Below, in pieces: positions 53,948 through 62,500 of a stretch of 64,000 nt of DNA. The DNA is from JADHMP01 sp964386915. Its GTDB lineage: Bacteria; Bacteroidota; Bacteroidia; Flavobacteriales; Flavobacteriaceae. The stretch is from contig CAYLUQ010000008.1 of the NCBI GenBank assembly GCA_964386915.1, forward strand, positions 1-64,000, in the 5' to 3' direction. A program made the translations under genes and the position numbers. A model generated the notes under the pieces. That model had not been told where the DNA came from and did not search any database. It saw only the letters and a list, made by a program, of their open reading frames with translations. The stretch's first letter is position 1. The number at the start of each line of letters is the position of its first letter.

Positions 53948-55297
53948 ATGAAAAAACTACTTTTAATTACCTTCATCTTCTCCTTGCTTCTCGGAGGATG
54001 TGGAGCCCCTTTTGCTCCTGAAAAACTGGAAAACCCTGAACTATTCCAAAAGGCTGTTCAAAACCTGTCAGACATTGTGGTCTACGATATTTTTTCACCC
54101 CCTGTGGCTTCAAGAGTCTACTTATATCCCACCCTTGCAGCCTACGAAATTTTAGCCCAATCTATGCCTGAAAAATACAATTCGCTGAGCGGCCAGATAG
54201 CCCATTTACCCCCCATTCCAAAGCCCGAAAATGAAAACTTCAGTCCCCATTTAGCAGCACTATATGCGTTTAATCAGGCTGGAAAACAACTCATTTTTTC
54301 TGAAGATAAAATGGCACAATTTCAAGAATCTTTTGAGGCTGAGCTTAAAGCCATTGGGGTTCCAAGTGCACTAAAAAGAAATTCAAAAGCCTATGGTTTG
54401 CAGGTGGCTGCTCATATCATGGATTGGGCAAGCAAAGACTTGTATAATCAAACAAGAACCTTTCCTAAATATACCATTTTAGATCCGCCACAGTTTTGGA
54501 AACCCACCCCTCCAGACTATATGGATGGTATTGAACCCCACTGGAAAGAAATTAGAACCATAGTGCTTGATTCTGCCAACCAATTTTCACCCAAACCTCC
54601 TTTGCCTTTTGATCTAAAAGAAGGTAGTCCTTTTCAAAAGCAGCTGTATGAAGTTTATCAAATTGGCAAAGAATTGAATGAAGAGCAAGTAGAAATTGCA
54701 AAATTTTGGGATTGTAATCCCTATGTTACCCACCACCGTGGTCATGCTATGTTTGCCACCAAAAAAATTACGCCAGGAGGCCATTGGATTGGCATTACTG
54801 GTATTGCCGCCCGTACGGCAAAAAGTAGTTTTGATGAAACCGTAAACGCCTTTGCCAATGTTACCATTGCCCTTTTTGATGGCTTTATTAGCTGTTGGGA
54901 TGAAAAGTGGAAAACTTTAGTAGTTCGGCCAGAAACCTTGATTAATGCCTATTATGATGAAGAATGGCTGCCCCTTTTACAAACCCCTCCTTTTCCTGAA
55001 TATACCAGTGGACACTCCGTTATTTCACGAGCTGCCGCGGTGGCTTTAACCGATATTTATGGGCCTAATTTTTCTTTTGTAGACACCACTGAATCTGTAT
55101 ATGGCTTGCCTGATAGGAGTTATGCTTCTTTCCTTCAAGCTTCCGAAGAGGCCGCAATTTCTAGGCTTTATGGCGGCATTCACTATATGATGGCCATTGA
55201 AGAAGGGGTGCTACAAGGGGAACGAGTGGGCAATTATGTGGTAGAAAAAATTCAAACACTAAAAAAAAGCGCAACAGCTTCTGTGGAATCTAAATAA
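53948..55297 (+). CDS. Vanadium-dependent haloperoxidase / PAP2-type phosphatase lipoprotein
   Basis: A 449-residue lipoprotein (lipobox LGGC, C18) with helical folds throughout. The phosphate/vanadate site is complete: K320-x6-R327-P (KWKTLVVRP), TSGHS with H356, and S405-R406-x5-H412 (SRLYGGIHY), matching KX6RP - xSGH - SRX5H. The family includes vanadium chloro/bromoperoxidases and acid phosphatases that share this site; residues alone do not decide between halogen oxidation and phosphate release. It lies 12 bases after FG-GAP copy 3 and 6 bases before the MFS gene, so it belongs to the SusCD-associated operon. Confidence 0.87.
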   Translation: MKKLLLITFIFSLLLGGCGAPFAPEKLENPELFQKAVQNLSDIVVYDIFSPPVASRVYLYPTLAAYEILAQSMPEKYNSLSGQIAHLPPIPKPENENFSPHLAALYAFNQAGKQLIFSEDKMAQFQESFEAELKAIGVPSALKRNSKAYGLQVAAHIMDWASKDLYNQTRTFPKYTILDPPQFWKPTPPDYMDGIEPHWKEIRTIVLDSANQFSPKPPLPFDLKEGSPFQKQLYEVYQIGKELNEEQVEIAKFWDCNPYVTHHRGHAMFATKKITPGGHWIGITGIAARTAKSSFDETVNAFANVTIALFDGFISCWDEKWKTLVVRPETLINAYYDEEWLPLLQTPPFPEYTSGHSVISRAAAVALTDIYGPNFSFVDTTESVYGLPDRSYASFLQASEEAAISRLYGGIHYMMAIEEGVLQGERVGNYVVEKIQTLKKSATASVESK

Positions 55298-55303
55298 TTT
55301 AAA

Positions 55304-56680
55304 ATGAATAAAAAGCAACTTTCTTTTTGGCAGATTTTGACCATGAACTTCGGTTTTTTTGGCGTTCAGTTTAGCTTTGGATTGCAGCAAAGCAATATGA
55401 GTGCCATCTACAAATATTTAGGGGCCGAGGAGTCTGAATTGCCTATGCTGTGGTTAGCAGGTCCTGTTACCGGACTTATCGTGCAGCCCATCATTGGAGC
55501 CATCAGTGATGGCACCTGGTCACCCAAATTCGGAAGAAGAAAGCCTTTTTTCTTAATCGGTGCTCTTTTGGCGAGTCTTGCATTGATCTTCATGCCCTAT
55601 TCAAGCTCTATCTGGATGGCAGCTGGTTTATTGTGGATTCTAGATGCTGCAAACAATATTGCCCTTGAGCCCTATCGCGCCTTTATTTCTGATAAATTAG
55701 ATAAAAAGCAACATTCCATAGGATTTTTAATGCAAAGCTTTTTTACGGGATTGGGCACCACTATGGCCAATTTTACACCGGCTATTTTGGTTTCATTTGG
55801 AATTTTAGCGCTGAGTGATAAAATGGATAATGGAATTCCGGTGTCCACCTATTGGGCCTTTGGCATTGGAGCCTTTGCTTCTATAGCCACCATTTTAATT
55901 ACCGTTTTCACCACTTCAGAATATCCACCCACTCCAGAGGAGCTAGAACGTATTAAAAAAGAAAAAGAACTAGGCAACCCAATAATCAGAACCATTAAGA
56001 ATATTGCGGTAGCCTTTAAAGAAATGCCATTGACGATGAAACAACTCATTCCGGTGATGTTTTTTCCTTGGTATGCAATGTTTTGCTATTGGCAATATCT
56101 CACTTCAGCTCTATCACTATCCCTCTATGATACCTTAGATCAATCCACCACCTATTTCAACCAAGCTCAGTTGTTAACAGGCAATCTCAACGGTACCTAC
56201 AACATAATATGCTTTTTAATTGCCTTTGCCATGGTGCCCATTGCCCGAAAATTGGGTGCCAAACAATTGCACTTTTTCAGCCTGGCAATAGGGGGCACGG
56301 CACTATTAATCATGCCTCTTTTAAACGATACTTCGGTATTGTTTACCCTTCCCAATCCCTTTGGAGAAAGTCTCCAAATTCCTCAAATATATTTGTTTTC
56401 CTTTGGTTTAGGAATCACTTGGGCCAGTATGATGGCCATGCCCTATCAAATGTTGGCGGCTTCTATTCCCGCTGATCAAACAGGCGTCTATATGGGCATA
56501 TTTAATATGTTCATTGTCATTCCTATGATCATTCAAATTGTTAGCATGCAATATTTTGTTTATGATCTTTTAGGAAAAAATCCCATTAACGTAATTCGAT
56601 TAGCGGGTGTCTTTTTGATATTGGGAGGCTTATTTTCATTGCGGGTTGGCCAACGCAAGTCAGTTGCTACAGAAGGATAA
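55304..56680 (+). CDS. MFS sugar transporter (SLC45/GPH-like)
   Basis: A 458-residue inner-membrane protein with twelve spans. The loop between spans 2 and 3 is ISDGTWSPKFGRRKPFF, the GRRxP mark of SLC45 and related sucrose/maltose carriers. The ALEPYRAFISDKL block is also typical. It should import a mono- or disaccharide with protons. It is the last gene of the run, 6 bases after the haloperoxidase-like gene, and gives the best hint that the locus feeds on a sugar-containing substrate. Confidence 0.9.
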   Translation: MNKKQLSFWQILTMNFGFFGVQFSFGLQQSNMSAIYKYLGAEESELPMLWLAGPVTGLIVQPIIGAISDGTWSPKFGRRKPFFLIGALLASLALIFMPYSSSIWMAAGLLWILDAANNIALEPYRAFISDKLDKKQHSIGFLMQSFFTGLGTTMANFTPAILVSFGILALSDKMDNGIPVSTYWAFGIGAFASIATILITVFTTSEYPPTPEELERIKKEKELGNPIIRTIKNIAVAFKEMPLTMKQLIPVMFFPWYAMFCYWQYLTSALSLSLYDTLDQSTTYFNQAQLLTGNLNGTYNIICFLIAFAMVPIARKLGAKQLHFFSLAIGGTALLIMPLLNDTSVLFTLPNPFGESLQIPQIYLFSFGLGITWASMMAMPYQMLAASIPADQTGVYMGIFNMFIVIPMIIQIVSMQYFVYDLLGKNPINVIRLAGVFLILGGLFSLRVGQRKSVATEG

Positions 56681-56701
56681 AGGGAAGTCCATTCAATTTA
56701 A

Positions 56702-56709
56702 TACCTTTG
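56702..56709 (+). promoter_or_regulatory. -7 box (TACCTTTG) of maeB-ruvA-sprA
   Basis: An exact TAnnTTTG match 18 bases before the malic enzyme ATG in a 47-base gap. No clear -33 element. Confidence 0.5.
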
Positions 56710-56727
56710 TTTAACTAAACCCAAATA

Positions 56728-59010
56728 ATGAAAAAAGACCATCAAAGACGTGCGGCTTTAGTCTATCATGCTAAGCCAAAACCGGGTAAGACAGAGGTAG
56801 TTCCCACTAAAAGCTATCGCACCCAGCGCGATTTATCTCTAGCTTATTCGCCCGGAGTGGCGCACCCTTGTTTAGAGATTGAAAAAGACTTGGCTTCGGT
56901 CTATAAATACACCAATAAAGGTAATTTAGTAGCCGTTATTTCCAATGGTACTGCGGTTTTAGGTTTGGGAGATATAGGTCCAAACGCCTCAAAACCCGTG
57001 ATGGAAGGCAAAGCGTTGTTGTTTAAAATATTTGCGGGCATTGATGTATTTGATATTGAAGTAGACGCAAAGGATCCCGAGGAATTTATTGCTGCTATAA
57101 AAGCGATTGCTCCAACTTTTGGAGGCATTAACCTTGAAGATATCAAAGCACCTGAAGCTTTTGAAATTGAACGCCGTCTAAAAGAAGAGCTCGATATTCC
57201 TGTGATGCACGATGATCAGCACGGAACGGCTATCATTTCCTGTGCGGCACTCTTGAATGCAGCAGAATTAAGCCATAAAAAAATGGAAGAGCTCAAAATT
57301 GTGGTCTCCGGAGCAGGAGCAGCAGCAATTTCCTGTTCAAAATTATATATGGCTTTTGGGGTTCGCAAAGAGCAAATCATTATGACCGATTCTAAAGGGG
57401 TGATTCGCGCAGATCGAGGAAATCTCTCCGCTGAAAAGGCCCTTTTTGCAACCACTCTTGATATAAATACCTTAGAAGAAGCCATGCATGGAGCAGATGT
57501 TTTTATTGGCCTATCAAAGCCAGGCATTTTAACCCCTGAAATGCTTGTGTCCATGGCGCCAAACCCAATTGTTTTTGCTATGGCCAACCCCGATCCAGAA
57601 ATTGATTATCCCTTGGCTTGTGCAACCCGAGAGGATGTGATTATGGCCACCGGCAGATCTGACTATCCTAACCAAGTGAACAATGTTTTGGGCTTTCCTT
57701 TCATTTTTAGAGGGGCTCTAGATGTGCGTGCCACTAAAATCAATGAAGCTATGAAAATGGCAGCGGTAAAAGCGCTGGCTGCCTTAGCCAAGGAATCTGT
57801 TCCTGAACAGGTCAATGTGGCCTATGATGAAACTCGTTTAAGTTTTGGAAAAGAATATATTATTCCCAAACCTTTTGATCCGCGTTTAATTACTAAAGTG
57901 CCGCCGGCTGTAGCCAAAGCTGCCATGGACTCAGGTGTTGCCACTCAACCCATTGAGGATTGGGAAAGCTATAGTGAGTCTCTTGAAGCACTTTTAGGTA
58001 GCGACCAAAAACTCATTCGCTTGTTGCATGACAGAGCAAAAGCAGCTCCCAAACGCATTGTATATGCCGAGGCCGATTGTTTAGATGTTTTAAAAGCGGC
58101 TCAAATTGTGCAAGAAGAAAATATAGGAACACCCATTTTATTAGGGAATAAGACCTTAATTCAATCCTTTCGAAAAAAATTGGACTATGTGGCAGAGGTA
58201 GAAATTATCGATCCTAAAGATGAATTTCATGAATCGCTGCGCACCCGCTATGCTCAACTGTTTTGGAAATCCCACCAACGTAAAGGCTATACCCTTTATG
58301 ATGCCGAAAGACTCATGAGTGAGCGCAATTATTTTGCAGCTATGATGGTGCAAAATGGAGATGCTGATGCCATGATTTCGGGTTATTCTAGAAACTATCC
58401 CACGGTGGTTAAACCCATTTTGGAAATTATTCCTAGAGTAAAAGGAGTGCCTCGTGTGGCGGCCACCAATTTAATGCTTACCAAAAGAGGGCCTATCTTT
58501 TTATCGGATACAACCATAAATGTTGATCCTACCGCAAAAGAATTGGCCACCATTGCCCAAATGACGGCTAAAACAGTATCTCTATTTGGCATTAAGCCGG
58601 TTGTTGGCATGCTCTCTTTTTCTAACTTTGGATCTACACGTTTTCCTCAAGCCAAAAAAGTGTCTGAGGCGGTAAAATTGTTACACCGAAGAGACCCGGA
58701 TCTAATAGTAGATGGTCCTATTCAATCGGATTTTGCCTTTAACAAAGAAATGTTAGAAGATCGTTTTCCTTTTTCTAGCTTGTCTAATAAAAATGTAAAT
58801 ACCCTCATATTTCCCAACCTCGATGCGGCCAATATTACTTATAAATTAATGAAAGAACTCAATGAAAATCTTTCTATTGGTCCCATTTTAATGGGTTTGA
58901 GTGAACCTATTCACATTTTGCAATTGGGGGCTTCGGTAGAAGAAATTGTCAATATGTCTGCTGTGGCGGTTATTGATGCCCAAACGAAAAAAAATAAGGC
59001 TAAAGCATGA
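56728..59010 (+). CDS. maeB: NADP-dependent malic enzyme with phosphotransacetylase-like domain
   Basis: A 760-residue cytoplasmic enzyme that decarboxylates malate to pyruvate with NADP. The malic domain (about 15-170) shows LAYSPGVAHPCLEI and the metal site VMHDDQHGTAI. The NAD-binding domain has VSGAGAAAISC. The C-terminal ~320 residues are a phosphotransacetylase-like domain (ISGYSRNYPTVVKP, DGPIQSDFAFN), which lacks acetyltransferase activity in characterised MaeB and acts in regulation by acetyl-CoA. Its stop overlaps the ruvA ATG by 4 bases. The maeB-ruvA-sprA order is typical for flavobacteria. Confidence 0.94.
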   Translation: MKKDHQRRAALVYHAKPKPGKTEVVPTKSYRTQRDLSLAYSPGVAHPCLEIEKDLASVYKYTNKGNLVAVISNGTAVLGLGDIGPNASKPVMEGKALLFKIFAGIDVFDIEVDAKDPEEFIAAIKAIAPTFGGINLEDIKAPEAFEIERRLKEELDIPVMHDDQHGTAIISCAALLNAAELSHKKMEELKIVVSGAGAAAISCSKLYMAFGVRKEQIIMTDSKGVIRADRGNLSAEKALFATTLDINTLEEAMHGADVFIGLSKPGILTPEMLVSMAPNPIVFAMANPDPEIDYPLACATREDVIMATGRSDYPNQVNNVLGFPFIFRGALDVRATKINEAMKMAAVKALAALAKESVPEQVNVAYDETRLSFGKEYIIPKPFDPRLITKVPPAVAKAAMDSGVATQPIEDWESYSESLEALLGSDQKLIRLLHDRAKAAPKRIVYAEADCLDVLKAAQIVQEENIGTPILLGNKTLIQSFRKKLDYVAEVEIIDPKDEFHESLRTRYAQLFWKSHQRKGYTLYDAERLMSERNYFAAMMVQNGDADAMISGYSRNYPTVVKPILEIIPRVKGVPRVAATNLMLTKRGPIFLSDTTINVDPTAKELATIAQMTAKTVSLFGIKPVVGMLSFSNFGSTRFPQAKKVSEAVKLLHRRDPDLIVDGPIQSDFAFNKEMLEDRFPFSSLSNKNVNTLIFPNLDAANITYKLMKELNENLSIGPILMGLSEPIHILQLGASVEEIVNMSAVAVIDAQTKKNKAKA

Positions 59011-59588
59011 TTACACAAATCCACGGCCGTTTAGTTGAAAAAAACCCTACCACTTTAGTGATAGATTGCAATGGATTGGGCTATGAGGTGCACATTTCAC
59101 TGCATACTTTTTCTCAAGTAAAGGACCAAGAACAAATCAAACTCTATACTCATCTTCAAATTCGAGAAGACGCACACACCCTGTTTGGGTTTCATACCTT
59201 GCTAGAGCGCAGTGTTTTTCGGCTTTTACTCAGTGTTTCGGGTATTGGTGCTGCCACCGCCAGAACCATGTTATCTTCTCTCAGTCCACAAGAAATTCAC
59301 GCTGCTATAGTTCATGAAGATTTGGCCACTATCAAAGGAGTAAAGGGCATTGGACTAAAAACAGCACAACGAGTCTTAATAGAGCTGAAAGACAAGATGC
59401 TACAGCTCTATGAAAGTGAAGAAATTCCATCAATTAAAAACAATACAATCAAAGAAGAAGCGTTATCAGCATTAGAGGTGTTGGGTTACCCCAGACGTCA
59501 AGCTGAAAAAGTGATTGATAACGCCATTCAAAGCAGTCCCGAGAGTTCGGTTGAAGAGCTCATTAAGGCGGCTTTGAATAAATTGTAA
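59007..59588 (+). CDS. ruvA: Holliday junction branch migration protein RuvA
   Basis: A 193-residue DNA-binding subunit of RuvAB. Domain I (OB fold, ITQIHGRLVEKNPTTLVIDC), two helix-hairpin-helix motifs (VSGIGAATARTML, about 79; VKGIGLKTAQRVLIEL, about 114), a variable linker, and domain III that contacts RuvB (EALSALEVLGYPRRQAEKVI) are all present. ATGA overlap with maeB; sprA begins 3 bases behind its stop. Confidence 0.96.
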   Translation: MITQIHGRLVEKNPTTLVIDCNGLGYEVHISLHTFSQVKDQEQIKLYTHLQIREDAHTLFGFHTLLERSVFRLLLSVSGIGAATARTMLSSLSPQEIHAAIVHEDLATIKGVKGIGLKTAQRVLIELKDKMLQLYESEEIPSIKNNTIKEEALSALEVLGYPRRQAEKVIDNAIQSSPESSVEELIKAALNKL

Positions 59589-59591
59589 ATT

Positions 59592-62500
59592 TTGATTGTA
59601 AAAAATCCGTTTTTTAACAAACGATACGCTCTAAATCGACTCCTTAAGCTTCTGTGTTTCTTTCTTTGCAGTGGTTTTTTGTGGGCACAAGACAGTGAAG
59701 TGTCCGGAGCAGATTTGGGAACGATCAAGATGCCTATGCCACAATCTATTGTGAGCAAATATGTCTATGACCCCATAACTGAACGTTATATTTTTGCTGA
59801 AGAAATTGATGGCTATCCCATAGGCACTCCCTTAGTGCTCACGCTAGAAGAATTTGAAGCCCTTGTGCTTAAAGAAAAAATGGCGGGCTATTTTCAAGAA
59901 AAAATTGCAGCCTTAAGTGGTAAAGGGTCAAACTTAGAAGAAACCCAAAAGAATTTATTGCCAGAGGTTTATGTTAACAACAAATTTTTTCAAACCATTT
60001 TTGGAAGCAATAGTATAGACGTTGTTCCACAAGGATCCATCGGAATTGATTTAGGAATACGCTACCAAAAAACCGACAATCCCATTAGCTCTCCACGAGA
60101 CCGGCGCAATTTTGGGTTTGACTTTGACCAACAAATCAGTTTGAGTTTATTGGGCAAAATAGGGGAGCGCTTGCAAATCATTGCCAACTACGATACTGAA
60201 TCAACCTTTGATTTTCAAAACCTAATCAAAATTCGTTTTAATCCACCCACCCTAGACGATGCCTCAGCACTAATTCCTGGAAGTTTAGGTAGGCAAGCAG
60301 GGGCTTTGCAAAGTCGCCTTCAGCAAGCTCAAGAGACCATTGGCCAGGTGCGTGAGGGGGTCAATCAAGCTAAAACGGCTTTGGCACAAACCAAACAAAA
60401 AATAGAAGCCCTTAAAAACAACGTCAACAACTTGCCGAACAGCACTGCTCAAGTTTCTAATCGGGTGGCCAATTTTCTCAACGGCAAGGTGACAGAAGAT
60501 GGCATTTTACAAAATATTGACATTGGTAATGTGAGTATGCCCATAAACAGCAACTTAATTCAGGGAGCACAAAGTTTGTTTGGAGTGCGCACCGATTTAA
60601 AGTTTGGAAGAACCACCATTTCTAGCGTATTTGCCGAACAGCGTTCTCAATCGCAAAACATCACCACCCAAGGAGGGGGCACCCTACAAGAATTTGATCT
60701 CTTTGCTTTAGACTACGAAGAAGATCGCCACTATTTTTTAGCACACTATTTTCGAGATCACTATGATGCTTTTTTAAAAACCTATCCCTATATCAATTCA
60801 CCCATCCAAATCACCCGTCTAGAAGTTTGGGTAACCAATAGGGGGGCACGCACTCAAAATGTGAGAAACATTATCACCTTGCAAGACTTAGGAGAAGCAC
60901 ATCCAGACAAAACGCGCCTTGATCAGGTTGTTCAAACATTCTTTGCTGGCAGCGACCCCAATGCGCCACCAGATAATGGAGTGAATCGTTTAGACCCTAA
61001 GGCCATTGGCTATGGGGGACTTCTCACAGAAGCTGTTCGAGATATCGCCACCGTAAAAAACAGCTTTGGGGCAGCCAATGCACAAGTGCGTGAAGGCTAT
61101 GATTATGCCGTGCTAGAAAGTGCCCGAAAATTAAGCCCACAGGAGTATACCTTTCACCCGCAGTTGGGCTATATTTCACTCAATCAGCGCTTGAGTAATG
61201 ATGAAATTTTGGGTGTGGCTTTTCAATATACCTATTTAGGAAAAGTCTATCAAGTGGGTGAATTTGCCAATGGAGGGGTGCCTGGAACAGAACTCAACAA
61301 TACTTATGGGAACACCCAAACACCTGTTGTGCAAACCAATAATTTGGTGGTTAAAATGTTAAAAAGTAGTGTTACAGATGTGCGGCAACCCGTTTGGAAT
61401 CTCATGATGAAAAACATCTACAATACAGGAGCCTTTCAGCTTTCAGAAGAAGATTTTAAACTCTCCATTCTCTACACAGATCCATCTCCCATTAACTATA
61501 TGACGGCTGTGAACGACAAAATTTGGCCTGAAGCCCTTCGTCAGCAGGTCCTACTCAACACCTTTCGATTAGACCGTTTAAATATTTACCAAGATCTAAC
61601 CCCGCAGGGAGATGGATTTTTTGATTATGTGCCTGGCATTACGATTGACCCCAAATTTGGGCGTATCATTTTTCCACAAGTTGAGCCTTTTGGAGCGTTT
61701 TTGTTTGACCTTTTAGACGACCCTAATTCCTCTAAAGAAGACTATGATCGTGCCACCACCTATAACTCCAATCAAAAAAAATATGTGTTCAGAGAAATGT
61801 ATGCCCTAACAAAGGCCGCTGCTTTGGAAGCCATAGAAAAAAATAAATTTCAATTAAAGGGTCGCTATAAATCTGAAGGAGGAGACGGCATTCCTATTGG
61901 AGCTTTCAATGTGCCAAGGGGCTCTGTGCGTGTTACAGCAGGAGGACGATTGCTGCAAGAGGGATTGGATTATACCGTTAACTATGAAATTGGAAGGGTA
62001 AAAATTATAAACGAAGGCCTAAAGGCTTCTAATATTCCTATTGATATTTCGGTAGAAAACAATTCGTTTTTTAATCAACAAAACAAACGCTTTTCAGGAA
62101 TAAATGTAATTCACCAACTGAATGAAAAAGTTTTTTTTGGCGGCACCATGGTCAATTTGAGTGAAAACCCCTTAACCCAAAAGGCCAATTATGGCACCGA
62201 GCCGGTGAACAACACCATGATGGGCTTTAACACTAACTTCTCTACCGAAATACCCTTTTTAACCCGTATGGCTAATAAAGTTACGGCCACAAAATCCAAC
62301 ACCCCCTCTCAACTTTCTTTTCGTGGAGAAGTGGCAGCATTAAGAGCTCGAAACCCTAGAAACACCCAATTGCAAGGAGAAACCAATGTCTATATTGACG
62401 ATTTTGAAGGCGCTCAAACCAATATAGATATTAAAGGGTTTAATGCTTGGAATTTAGCCAGTGTGCCAGTCAATGATGTTTGGGGGGCGGAAGAAAAAGG

